Assembly (NCBI GenBank): GCA_031273215.1
Contig: JAISSF010000011.1
Span: 1-59,006 of the forward strand
Length of the DNA stretch: 59,006 nt
Source: Mycoplasmataceae bacterium
Lineage (GTDB): Bacteria > Bacillota_I > Bacilli_A > Mycoplasmatales > Mycoplasmoidaceae
Direction: 5' to 3'
The translations under genes and the position numbers were made by a program. Position 1 is the stretch's first letter; every line of letters begins with the position of its first letter. Positions 1 through 10,589 of the stretch are shown here, piece after piece. Under the pieces are notes generated by a model that searched no databases, was not told where the DNA came from, and saw only the letters and a program-made list of their open reading frames with translations.

Positions 1-1
1 A

Positions 2-115
2 CAAATTAGAAGACACTGTGGAATGAGGATTATTAATCAACAAAAACTAGTCGAACTTTATTTGCTTAAAAGAAGTGAGTTTTGGACCAAAATAGCACCT
101 TGTTTTGCGACATAG
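2..115 (+). other. Open fragment at window edge, possible 3' end of a gene
   Basis: An open frame runs in from the left edge and stops at TAG (113-115). It reads like a short basic C-terminus ending in FWTKIAPCFAT. I do not recognise it. It uses TGG for Trp where most neighbouring genes prefer TGA, so it could be a remnant of a mobile or degenerate gene, or noncoding DNA. The rest of 1-143 shows nothing else I can name. Confidence 0.2.
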
Positions 116-143
116 CTCTTTATTATAAATAATAAACTAGAAA

Positions 144-1584
144 CTAAATAGAATCTGGTGCTGGATCTGGTTCTGGTTCAACCGGTAATAAATTAAATAT
201 ACTTCAAATATTAGTACCTGTACTTTCACCAATACAAATATATTTACCAGTATAGTAACTATCTACTGGATTATTACCAATCTTTAAATAAAAATAATAT
301 GTATCTGTTAAATCATAAGTAACTGCTGGACCTGTTCATGTACCACCATCTTTATTTTTAATTAATAATCCGTGTTGAGTTTTATCATTTGGTGCTCTAG
401 TCTCTATTCCACTTGTAGATGTGTATTCATACTTAGTATTATGTTTAATAGATTGAACTATTAGTTTTGAATTCGGATATAGTGTATTTGACGAATCACA
501 AACCTTATCTACCCAAGTTTTGCCATCATTAATATATGTAGGAGTTCTATCAGGTCCAGCATATATCATATCGGCAAATTCAGATTGTATACCTTCAGAA
601 TTATGTGTTATACCATTAATTAAAGTATCAGGGGTATAAGTTTGGAGATCATAAGGAGAAGTCGCAGTAAATACAGAATTAAAAAAATCAAAAGGTATAT
701 ATTTCGAAATATTAGATCTCATCTCGTTTTTAATTTTAACTAAATTAGCACTTGTTTTATTTTCAACTGCTTCTTGAGCATTAGGATAAATGGAAGCATC
801 TGGTTCTCCATCTTCAACACTTTCTAAATATTCATCATGCATTTGAATTAGGGATTCATTAAGTGATGCTATTGAAGCAGACAAGTTTTCCGTAATGTAT
901 TTTTCATAAGACTGTTCAGTTACATTAAATGCATTTGCTATATCTGCATTCTGATCAGAAACTGGTTTAGCTACACTAACTTCATAATCATTCAATAATT
1001 GATCTTGAGTCATTCATCCAGGAAGGTATGTTAAAAGATTTTTAACATCTCTGAATTTCTTACAAATTATTGATGTAAGTTCACTGTAATATTTTATATT
1101 ATCATTTAACCCAATTTGAGATAAATCAACTACTTTATGTGTATTTACACCATTAATATAGATTGTGTAGATATCAAACATATTAATTGTGTTTTCAAAG
1201 TTAATAGTGTCATCAGTAAATTTGATAACACCGTTGTCTTCTAATGTATATGTTTCTAGATCAATGTAGTTATCTTTTCCATCATTACCTCTGAAAGAAA
1301 TAGTTATGTTTTCTAAAGGCTTATTAGAACTAATCTTTAATACTTCAGTACCAGGTAAATAATATATTTTAGAAGCCATTGGTACTCATGTTCCATCATC
1401 ATCTTCATTTAACATTTCCATATTAAAGTAACAGAAGCTTAATTGTGCTAAATTATCTTCACTAACATTTATATTTGTTCTATTACCAGGATTACCACAG
1501 CTAGTTAAAATAGTTGAATAAGCAATCCCCCCCCCCAATAAGTGCAATCGGCAATAAAGTTTTAAGTAAAATTTTTCTGTTCAT
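144..1584 (-). CDS. Phase-variable surface lipoprotein, out of frame as sequenced
   Basis: ATG at 1584 opens a signal peptide (MNRKILLKTLLPIALIGGG). A run of ten G on the coding strand then throws the frame, giving a 27-codon product. With nine G it continues into IAYSTILTSC, a lipobox with Cys29, and stays open to TAG at 144 (about 479 residues, TGA as Trp). The mature part is hydrophilic, unrecognised, and ends in a short Pro/Glu-rich tail. The signal peptide resembles those of the lipoproteins at 45437 and 46386. A TATAAT box (1594-1599) overlaps the end of the upstream secDF gene. I infer a surface antigen switched by slipped-strand mispairing; an assembly error in the tract cannot be excluded. 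Confidence 0.75.
1527..1536 (-). repeat. Poly-G tract (10 G) in lipoprotein signal peptide
   Basis: Ten G on the coding strand at codons 17-20 of the lipoprotein gene. Ten units put the downstream frame off; nine would restore a lipobox and about 450 further codons. Long G runs are out of keeping with this AT-rich DNA. Confidence 0.9.
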
Positions 1585-1594
1585 TCTACTTTAA

Positions 1595-4500
1595 TTATAA
1601 ATTAATTTTATTCACTTTGTGTTTATTAATACCTTCAATGCTTTCTTCATCAAATGCATCATAATTCTTTTTGAAGAAGATATTATTTTGACTAACAGCG
1701 ATTTTATATTTATAACGAGCATAGATGAATCAAATTAAGATTGATTTAGTAGCCGTAGCTAATATCACTAATGAAACAATTACTCCAAATAAAGTAAACA
1801 ATACAGAAATAATTGCAGAAGTAGAGATGAAGAATAAACAAATTAATAAGATTCCAACAATAGCACCAACTAAATAAATGTAGTATTGGAAGATATTTGA
1901 TTTAATTTCATTATTTATAATTGCTTTTAAATCTTTATAAGAGTGGAATTTTTGTTTAATTCATTTGTTGTTAATATTTCCAACAAATACAAAAGTGAAT
2001 ATAGCATTAATAGCACAGAATAAGAAGTAGAATGAAATAGTGGAACTATTGATTGTGAATTGGAAAATACCTACTAATGAAATTAATAATAATGGAGCCA
2101 ATGTAACAGAAACGAATACAGGAACAATTGAAGTTCAATTTAATCTAACAAATGCATATGCACTTAAGAATCCAGACATAATTAGTGTAGCGATAATTAA
2201 TTGTTTGATATCTCCGTTAGTAGAAACATTTTCTACAGCTTGGGCATATCATGTTGAACCCATACCAGAAATTCCACTTACCTTACTCAATAATGTTTCA
2301 TAATTCATTGTTGTAAATACAATTCAGAAATTATCTTGTTTTAATATTTGTTTAATCGGAATATCTAAAGCATTAAGTTGATTTAAAATACTTTGTGGAT
2401 CATTGCCATTTCCAGCTAAAATACTTATTCTACTACCGCCGAAGAGCTCATAAGCATTTGGAATACCAACAGTGAATAATAAAGTTAATCCTAAACCAAT
2501 TAGTAATAAAATTACTGCACCAGAAATGATTTCTTTCTTAAATCCGAATAGATTAAATTTAGCATACTTGTTACATGTAGTAAATGTAGTCTCACTAGCG
2601 TTTTCATTAGATTGGGTATATTCATAATCGGGTAAATACTTTTTATTAAATACATAATTTGTTTTTTGAGCATTTTGTTTGTGAATAAATAATAATAAAG
2701 AATTTAAAGCTCAAATAATAAAGAAAGCAAAAGATAGTAAACTATAAAGAATTAAAGTTAAACCAAATTCACTACTAAATATTGTGCCAAAGTATAAGAA
2801 ACAAGCACCAACGATAATTGAAACAATGTGGATATCAACAACTTGTCAAATACCTTTTAAAGCGCCTTTCTTAGCTCCGTTCAATACAAAGTCTTCTTTA
2901 CTAATGTGTTTTTTCATTCTTTGCATAACTGAGAATAAACTAGCTACGGAAAGAATAACTCCCGCAATAACTCCTAATATAACCGCTAAAGAAATAATCT
3001 TTCCAGAGAAAACTAATATGAACATAGTCAAAGTTACAGAACCCATTAGTGTAGCAAAGAATAGTGCACCGGGAATTCTATAAAGAACAGAAACTAATAC
3101 ACCAACAGCTAATACAATTAAACTTAAAATAACGATCAATCCAATAATAGGGTTTGAGATTGTTCAACCATTAGACATTGTTCTTTCATAAACACTAATA
3201 GAACTCATTTTACCACCATTATTTCCACAATCTGCTAAGTTATAGAAGAAAGTGTTATCAGAATATTGGTTTGCACTATTTTTAGCAGGCGAAGCTGTTT
3301 CTCGAATTGTTTCAAAAGGTAAAGGCAAAGCAAATGAATCGTTTTTTAAAAGTGAATGTTTAATCATATCAGCTTCATAACTTGTATAGCTCTTAAATCC
3401 AGTAGCACCGTTGTCACCCAATACTAGTCATTTACCGATATTTTCCGGTTTAGCTTTCTCACTAGTATTTAACGGATTCTTGTCTGGGAAGTATTTTGTA
3501 AAGTTTTCTTTATTAACAATTCCCACAACATATGGTTCCATTCATTTTCAACCATAATCATTAAGGTATGATTTACCGTCAGCTCCAGCTAATCCTTGAA
3601 GCTTGTTTATATTAGCGTTTGAGTTGTTTTCATAAGCGGTAGCATCTCTTGCACAATCGATTAAACGGTAGAAGGCAGCATCGTTATTGTTATAATCGTT
3701 ATCACCAGCTGGGTTTCATACACTACTATCGTAGAAAGTATTGTTAGTTCCGCTATATCCATTACCAGCCGGAGTGTTTTCAGCATATTGTTTTGGTGTA
3801 TCTAATGAAGTATCATTAAAGAAAGCAACAGGATCTTTAGCATATGGACTAATAACATCTCCACCAGTATCAAATAATGAACCAGATAAGAAACTAGTGG
3901 TTGAACCTAAGTTAGCACCAACTTGTTTAAATACAGCTTGAGCTCAATCGGTTTCGTCTTGTGTTAAGAAGTAGTAACCTTTAGTGTAATCGTAGTATTT
4001 ATATGCATCAGGAGTATTTGTGCTACCGTAAGTAAGTTTATAAGCAGCATAACAGTTTAGAATGTAGTGCATTCTTGAGATTAAAGAATCTTTATCTCTA
4101 ATAATATAGATTTCAGGTGTAAATTCGGGAGCTGGATCTGGATCATCACCTAAAGATGCTGAATCTGATTGCTTTTTAATTTGCCCTTTGTAAAATTCTT
4201 GAAAATTATCACTAGTAATTAGTTTTCCTTGTTTACCATCATTACCAATCTTAACAACAACTTGTTTGTTATTACTATCTGGAGTAACAATTGAACTATC
4301 TGTATCAGTTAAATTATCAATTGTAAAAATATCACTACGAGATTTAGAAGATGAATCATCTAAATACGCATTATTAGCATCACTTGTGTCTAAATCTACA
4401 ACAAAACTAATATTATTTGAGTTTAGGTTTTCAAATAATGTTTGAGTTCCAGGAACATTTTCTAAATCATCTGTATTGTTAATATCGTTAGTAGGGATTC

Positions 4501-4819
4501 TTCTTTCAATAGGTAAAGAGAAGTTTAAATAATCTCCATCACTAGCTTTTTCATAATATACACTGTTGTATGTTTCAATACCACGGTATTTCAAATAACT
4601 GCTGAAGTTTTTAGCAGTTTTAGATAAACTGTTATCATCAGTAGAAGTAGTAGCTTGTAATTTTATACGGTAAGAGTTAGTTCCACCATATTCAGACCCT
4701 CATTGTACATGTGTAACACTATATCAAATACCAGCTCCACTACCAGCAAGTATAGCGCCACCAATTAAACTAGCACCAACAATGTTAAATAACCCTGGTT
4801 TTTTACCAAAAAGACCCAT
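1595..4819 (-). CDS. secDF: Protein translocase SecD-SecF fusion
   Basis: A 1074-residue membrane protein of the Sec export machinery, which helps release exported proteins using the membrane potential. Residues 12-33 form the first membrane segment, followed by a very long extracytoplasmic domain (to about 545). A SecD membrane block follows, with the family-typical YRIPG at about 567-571 and a later glycine-rich helix ending in MQRMKK. A second half with a shorter external loop and five or six helices matches SecF. Mollicutes often carry SecD and SecF fused. The start is ATG 4819, with TATAAT seven bases upstream. Three neighbourhoods in this window encode exported surface proteins that would use this machinery. 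Confidence 0.85.
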
Positions 4820-4850
4820 ATATAATATTATATGTAAAACATATATTATT

Positions 4851-5399
4851 ATGAAGTTAATCGTTGGATTAGGTAATTGACAAAAAAAATATTTAAAAAA
4901 TAGACATAATGCCGGGTTTATGATGGTAGATATTTATTGTAAAATTAATGAATTAGTATTAGACAAAAAAGAGTTTGATGGACAATTCACCAAGAAAGAT
5001 GATTTCGTTATTGCTCAACCTTTAACTAATATGAATTTATCTGGTAGTTTTGTTAAAAAAATATGTAACTTTTATAAGATTGATGTGGAAGATATATTAG
5101 TTATTTATGATGATGTTAGTTTTGAAGTTGGAAACATTAAACTTAAATTAGGTGGAAATAGTGGAGGACAAAACGGAATTAATGATATTATTGAACAATT
5201 GGGTACTACACAAATCAAAAGAGTTAAGATTGGTATTGGTAAAAATGATAAGAATATGTTGTTAGGTGATTATGTATTAACAGATTTTTCTAATGAAGAA
5301 ATGAAGAGAATTGAAGAAGCGGGAGTTAAAGTCGAAAAGATCATTAAAGAGTTTATTGGAAATACACCTTTTGAAAAGATAATGAGTAAATGGAATTAA
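4851..5399 (+). CDS. pth: Peptidyl-tRNA hydrolase
   Basis: 182 residues. It cleaves peptidyl-tRNA released from stalled ribosomes. The N-terminus MKLIVGLGNW carries the conserved Asn; NRHNAGF supplies the catalytic His20, and DDVSF carries the conserved Asp. The family motif around GGNSGGQNGI is intact. The length is normal for Pth. ATG 4851 is used because the catalytic residues precede any later Met; two in-frame TGA codons encode Trp. The stop codon shares TTAA with the stop of rpsO on the other strand (4 bp convergent overlap). Confidence 0.93.
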
Positions 5400-5665
5400 C
5401 TTCTTAATTCTAATTTCTTAACAATAGCACGGTATCTTTCAATATCATTCTTTTTTAAATAGTTTAATAAACTTTTACGTTTAGAAACTTTTTGATATAA
5501 ACCCCTAGCAGAACTGTAATCTTTTTTATTGATTTTAATATGTTCAGTAATGTTAGCAATATCAGTAGTAAGAATACCGATTTGTGCTTCAACTAATCCT
5601 GTATTTTTTTCATCACCAGAAATTTCTTTAATGATTGATAATTTTTTAGCTTTTGAGATGGCCAT
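5396..5665 (-). CDS. rpsO: Small ribosomal subunit protein uS15
   Basis: 89 residues, full length for S15, which binds 16S rRNA in the platform of the 30S subunit. The stretch DYSSARGLYQKVSKRKSLL corresponds to the conserved RNA-contact region around the family's HS.RGL. It appears to be monocistronic: TATAAT lies six bases upstream of ATG, so the mRNA is probably leaderless. The 3' end overlaps pth by 4 bp in convergent orientation. Confidence 0.95.
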   Translation of the reverse strand: MAISKAKKLSIIKEISGDEKNTGLVEAQIGILTTDIANITEHIKINKKDYSSARGLYQKVSKRKSLLNYLKKNDIERYRAIVKKLELRS

Positions 5666-5690
5666 ATATTTATTATATAAATATTTTATA

Positions 5691-6329
5691 TTATTGTATG
5701 ATATCTACTTTCTTATTTCTCTTAATATCAACAAAGATTTTAATTGATTGGAAAATAATTAATGAAGAGAAAACTAAAGATACAACTAAATCGGGAGTAT
5801 CGTATCAATCGTGAGTAACATGTGGAGATTTCATTAAAAACATAATAACTATTCCAGAAAGGATTCCACAGAAAGCAGACAATAAACCGATATATGTAAA
5901 GATAGCATTAGTTTTACCAACACTACCCTTATGTTCTGTTCTATAGATAATAATGCTTTGAACAAGACTAACAACAAAAGAAACGGAAGAAGAGATAATC
6001 ATAATCATTCAATCAGGGTTACTGTGACTCACTTCAACAACTCCTACAACGAAGAAACTTAAAGAGAACATTCCAATAACAAATTGTATAAGACAAATAA
6101 AGTATGTAGTTCTTCTTTGATGTTTTAATGTTTGAGATACAGCTCAAATAGAAACAGCATACATAATTGTATCCACTAAGTTACTTGAAGCGTCAGAAAC
6201 TAGACAGTGAAGTTTGAAAAATAAACCAAGGAAAGTTTCACCAAGAAACACAGCAGAACTCAAAATGAGACAAATTACATAAACTAATTTGTGCTTATTT
6301 ATCGTTTTTAAACTCTGGGCGTCTGGCAT
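5691..6329 (-). CDS. CDF-like membrane protein with altered metal site
   Basis: 212 residues with about six hydrophobic segments and no C-terminal cytoplasmic domain. The arrangement matches cation diffusion facilitators: SDASSNLVD in the second helix aligns with the family's ADAGHNLSD, TYIGLLSAF in the fifth with AYLHLLSDV, and DTPDLVVSLVFSSLII with the DPxxSLxIxxLII start of the last helix. In this alignment the metal-binding His and Asp of these motifs are changed (H to S, H to G, D to A), so ordinary zinc export is doubtful. It starts at ATG 6329 with TATAAT ten bases upstream. The family call is by eye and moderate. Confidence 0.5.
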
Positions 6330-6348
6330 ATATTAGTATATTATATCA

Positions 6349-7506
6349 TTAATGATATGTAATTTCTAATTTAGAAAGATCCGCCTCTTCTTTTAGATCG
6401 TAAAAACCAATTGCCGGGAATTTAGCTTTTTTAGTAAAATCATCGATATTTTTATATCAGAAATTATTTACTTTACAAATGAAATAAGTGGTACCGTTTT
6501 TAATTGCATTAGAAGCACATTCTTTTTGTAGATAAGACATATAAATTTTATTTAAATTATTATAATTAGTTTTAACATCAATATAGAATTTTTTACCACT
6601 AATAGTATTAACAATAAAATCAAACGGATCGTTAGTTTCTACACCTTTATTAATTCATTCGATACTCGATAATTCTTCATTATATTTTTTTAATTTTTGC
6701 GCAATTGAACTATATAAAACTTTTGCTTTTTTACCATTTAAAAATTCAATATAGCACTCTCCTAATAAACCTCTTTGGATTGGTGTAAGATTGTGACGTT
6801 CAGCGTTTTCATAATCAAAGATTAATTTTAGTTTTTCTACTAAAGACAAGTTTTGAGGAATATTTGCTTTCTCTTGTTTTTTATTAATCTTATCAATATC
6901 AGCAAATGATACAACCATATTAGAAATAGAGTTGGCATTTATTAATCTTCTTTTGAAAGTTCAAATTAAGAAGAACACAACACATAGGATAATTAAAAGA
7001 ATAGCGGGAGTTATTCAGAATGCTTTATTTAATTTTAATGAAGCGAATACAATAATTAAAATAGCCATTAAACCCATTAACACACCAGTGATAATAAAGT
7101 ATTTATTAAATTTCTTTTTATATTTATAGTTCAAATCTATTTTGCTATTGTTTTCACTAGCGTTAGCATAAATCTCAACAAACTTATCTTGATCTTTTGT
7201 GAAATCAAAACCAGATTCTGCTCCAATCTTACATCATTTAACTCCAAGTCTAAAACACATAGATACTTTACCTGGTTGAATATTGTTTTTGATATAGTAT
7301 TCCATATATTTAAGATATAGACTAATCAATAGTTCCATACCTTGTTTTTGGTGTTTCTCAGCAGCCATCTTTAAGAATTTTTCAGCACGAGAAAAATTAC
7401 TATTAGAGAATTTTTTGTTTAAGTAATATTCTCCCAATTGAATTTGAGCAGTATGATCGTGAATAAATGCGCGACGTTTAAGTTCTTCTATTTCTATTTG
7501 TTCCAT
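6349..7506 (-). CDS. Sel1-like, two-TM protein with DUF3883-like nuclease domain
   Basis: 385 residues read through TGA codons. Residues 1-70 look like Sel1/TPR-type repeats (QLGEYYLNKKF, FLKMAAEKH). Two hydrophobic helices lie at about 128-150 and 155-177. Residues about 235-330 match the DUF3883 pattern: GLLGECYIEFL, then IEWIN, DPFDFIV with Asp296, and FYIDVKT with Asp310 and Lys312, which fits a PD-(D/E)XK core. The function is unknown; the architecture suggests a membrane-anchored nuclease facing the cytoplasm. It lies 23 bp after rpsB and 20 bp before the CDF-like gene. I infer the nuclease fold; no catalytic role is shown. Confidence 0.6.
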
Positions 7507-7529
7507 TTATTTAATAATGTGTATGTATA

Positions 7530-8399
7530 CTATTTTCTAGTATTAGGTTTACTTGACTTGATTAAGTTTTTGTCGTCTTTAGGAGTAATAACGTAAGGAA
7601 TAACGATTTCATCGTTAGTTTTTTCAACTACACTAACTGGTAAAGCTTTAGCAGTTTTAATTGCATCGAATAAGATTGATAAGATTAATCAGCAAGTTTT
7701 TTTAGATTTTGTATTACACGGGATGTTATAATCAATATTTTTTGTATTAGCGTCACTGTTACTTAATGCAATTACAGAAGCACCAATTTTGCTAGCTTCT
7801 TGTACTGCGATATGTTCTAATACAGGGTCTAATACAACGATTAATTTTGGTAAAGAACCAATTTTTTTTACTCCACCGATGAAGTTTTCTAATTTTTGTG
7901 CTTCACGAGCAAGTTGGATTCTTTCTTTTTTACCGTATTTTTTAATTTCTCCAGTAACTTCTAAGTTATTAAGTTCATTTAAACGACTAATTGACTTCTT
8001 AACAGTCTTAAAATTGGTTAGGATACCTCCTAACCATCTCTTAGTAATGTATAAAGAATCTGTAGCCATACATTGTTCTTTAACAAAAGCAGAGATGTCT
8101 GGGTTTTTAGTAGCAACGAATAGGATGCTTTCATTTAATTTAACTGAGTTAAGGATTTTCTTATAAGCATCAGTAATGCCATAAATAGTTCTTCTTAAGT
8201 CAAAGAATTTGTTACCAGCAGTAGAACTCTTACTAACGTAGATTTCGTTTTTAGGGTTTCATTTTCTACCAACGATTAAGTTTTGGGCACCAACTTCGGC
8301 TAATTTTTCGATAGAAACTAAATGAGGAACACCAGATGCTTCATAAATATTATTAGCAGCTTGTTCTAATTTCGTTAATTGTTCTGTAGTGTATATCAT
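7530..8399 (-). CDS. rpsB: Small ribosomal subunit protein uS2
   Basis: 289 residues. Conserved S2 motifs are visible: the RRTIYGITDAY region, ITKRWLGGILTNFKT, the LPKLIVVLDP segment, and NIPCNTKSKK, which replaces the usual IPGNDDA. The C-terminal tail is longer and more basic than in most bacteria. ATG 8399 is chosen because TATAAT lies six bases upstream and the N-terminus matches. It lies 16 bp downstream of nusA on the same strand but has its own leaderless-type promoter. Confidence 0.92.
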
Positions 8400-8414
8400 A
8401 TATAAATTATATTA

Positions 8415-9593
8415 TTAGTCGTTGAATAAGTCCTCAAATTTTTTCATTCCAAGGTCAACTTTCTCTTTTTTCTCGAAACTATTGTTGAATTGTCTGTTGT
8501 TTCTATTTTGTTGAACTGATTCAACTTTCTCGTATTCTAATTCGATTGATTCAGCATCTTCAGGAGTAATTACGTCAACTTTTCTATCAACTAATTTACT
8601 AATTAAAATTGGGTTATGTACTTTATTTTCAGAGATAACAGTAACTTGTCTATCAGTGATGCTAATACCAGAGATTTGACTAATGCTTACACCACCACGG
8701 TAAATTGGGTGACAAATGTTGATAATGAATGTTTTTAAATCATCACTATATTTAACTGGATCAATTCTTTCATTGTTTAATTCAGCTTGTACAGCTCTAA
8801 TTCTACTTCCACCAGGCCCAATGATAGTAGAAACAGGGTTAATACCTTCAGCAGTAGAAGTAACAGCAATTTTAGCTGCATATCCAGGAATTCTAGCGAT
8901 ACCCTTGATTTCAACAATACCATCAGCGATTTCAGGAACATTCTTGTTTAATAAATGAATTAATAATGCGTCGTCATTTCTAGATAAGATAATAGGTCAA
9001 TCTTTAGAGTGTTGTAAAACATCTTTAACATAGAAGTAGTATTTTTTACCAGAGATAATGCTTTCTCCACGAATTTGGTCAGCTAAGTTAACAATACCAT
9101 AAATATCTTTATCAATTTTAACAATTACACGTGGACCATCTGTTTTTTCAACTTCATAATAACCAATTGTCCCTTTAATTTGTTTTCAGTCATTATAAAT
9201 TGCTTTATTAGTTTCAGCATTTAATAAGTGTTTAAATAAGTTTCAAATGTTTTGAATTAGCATTTTGTTTAAGCTATCAAATGAAATAGGCTTTTTAAAT
9301 GTATCACCAACTTGGATGTCAGCTTTATATGTTTTAGCTTCTTCTAAAGGGATTTCTACGTTATCATCAAAGTTTTCAGATTGATCATCAGCAACAACTG
9401 TAAAAATTCTACTAATGTTAATTTGAGATTTTTCAGTATCGATTTCTACATCAACAACTGCATCTACGTATTCTTTTGTATATTCTGAAATAATAGCAGA
9501 CTTCAAAGATTCCATTACGTACTCTTCGCTAATTTTATTTTTCTTCGCTAATTCTTTACTTGTGTTGAATATTTCTTTTTGGATAATGCTCAT
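8415..9593 (-). CDS. nusA: Transcription termination/antitermination factor NusA
   Basis: 392 residues. NusA binds RNA polymerase and nascent RNA to control pausing, termination and antitermination. The N-terminal domain (KEISEEYVMESLKSAI-like) is followed by S1 and KH domains, with the highly conserved region PVSTIVGPGGSRIRAV. It ends after an acidic FEDLFND tail without long C-terminal acidic repeats, as in Firmicutes and mollicutes. The start at ATG 9593 (MSIIQKEIF) is preferred over the longer upstream frame, which would cross the leader hairpin. A terminator-like hairpin just upstream suggests attenuation. Confidence 0.92.
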
Positions 9594-9605
9594 ATCGGTT
9601 TTTTT

Positions 9606-9668
9606 CAAAAAATAAGGACAATTGGTACTTAAACCAACTGTCCCTAAAGTAGTGATATCTATATTATA
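9606..9668 (-). promoter_or_regulatory. nusA promoter and terminator-like leader
   Basis: On the minus strand a TATAAT box (9668-9663) is followed by a short leader with a 10-bp stem: 9643-9634 pairs with 9625-9616 with one G-U, around an 8-nt loop. A T-rich run (9615-9606) follows directly. This is the shape of an intrinsic terminator placed just before the nusA start, so NusA could control its own readthrough. The regulation is inferred. Confidence 0.6.
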
Positions 9669-9725
9669 TACAATTTTGTGTTTTTGTGGAGTTGTAGCAC
9701 ACAATAAAATAAATATAATATTAAT

Positions 9726-10298
9726 ATGGGAGAAGTAATACACGCTAAAGATTTAAGACCAGGAATGACTTATTTAGATAACGGTAATATCTATTTAGTT
9801 ATCGAAAATACATTCAATAAAACTTCAATGGCTAAAGCGGTTATTAAAGTTAGAGTAAGAAACTTAAGAAAAGGTGGAGTATCTTGAGAAACATTAAGTG
9901 AAGATAAATATGAGAAGGCTGAAGTATTATCTAATACAATGACATATAGCTATAACGACGGACAAAACTATGTATTCATGGACGATAAAACATATGAAAC
10001 AGTTGAAATCCCTTTAAGTAAATTAGAATGAGAAAAGAAATTTATTACTGAAGGATTAACTGTTAGAGTACAAAAATTTGGAGATGAAATTTTAGGTATC
10101 TCTCTTCCTGAATCAGTTATTTTAACGATTAAAGAAACAGAAGAAGCTCCTAAAAACTCTGGTGCTACCGCTAGATTGAAAAAAGCTGTATTAGAAAATG
10201 GTGAAACGATTGAAATCCCTGAATTTATTAAACAAGGTGAAAGAGTAAGTATTAGAACTAGCGATGGAAGTTATATTGGAAGAGGAAAAGAAGAATAA
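9726..10298 (+). CDS. efp: Translation elongation factor P
   Basis: 190 residues. EF-P rescues ribosomes stalled at polyproline. The N-terminal KOW-like domain begins with HAKDLRPGMTYLDNGNIYLV; the usual modification loop is KTSMAKAV, in which Met replaces the K/R tip residue. The following OB domains include LSNTMTYSYNDGQNYVFMDD and SGATARLKKAVLENGETIEIPEFI, a strong EF-P C-terminal signature. A -10 TATAAT (9714-9719) lies six bases before ATG. Its stop overlaps the next gene by one base (TAATG), so the two are translationally coupled. Confidence 0.95.
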
Positions 10299-10585
10299 TG
10301 CAATTATCTTTTAATGAGAGACTAGGTAATATTACTATTAGCCCAGAAGTTTTAAACCAAACAATTAACAATATTATTAAGAGAATTATTGTTAACGCAA
10401 AAATCAATAATGTAATTATTAAAGAAGTAAATGACACACCTGAAATTAAGATCACTTTATCACATACACAAGATGTAAATTTTATTAATGAATTAAGTGC
10501 GTATATAAGTAATATCAACCGTTATGTAGCGTACAATTTAAATATTAAGAAATGTAATATTTTGATTTCTTTGAATAAAAATTAA
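10298..10585 (+). CDS. Small Asp23/Gls24-like protein
   Basis: 95 residues starting in the TAATG overlap with efp. The pattern (ITISPEVLNQTINNIIKRI, then alternating strands, then INELSAYISNINRYVAYNL) resembles the compact alpha-beta Asp23/Gls24 family found beside efp or nusB in Firmicutes and mollicutes. No enzyme motif is present. Its role is unknown; Asp23-like proteins are usually envelope-associated. The assignment rests on pattern and context, so it is moderate. Confidence 0.6.
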   Translation: MQLSFNERLGNITISPEVLNQTINNIIKRIIVNAKINNVIIKEVNDTPEIKITLSHTQDVNFINELSAYISNINRYVAYNLNIKKCNILISLNKN

Positions 10586-10589
10586 TTTA

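Noticed and set aside
7789-8166. 125-codon plus-strand frame
   Set aside because: Antisense to rpsB, which is clearly conserved.
9594-9743. Longer NusA N-terminus (start at 9743)
   Set aside because: It would translate through the leader hairpin and promoter and overlap the efp start; the MSIIQKEIF start fits the family.
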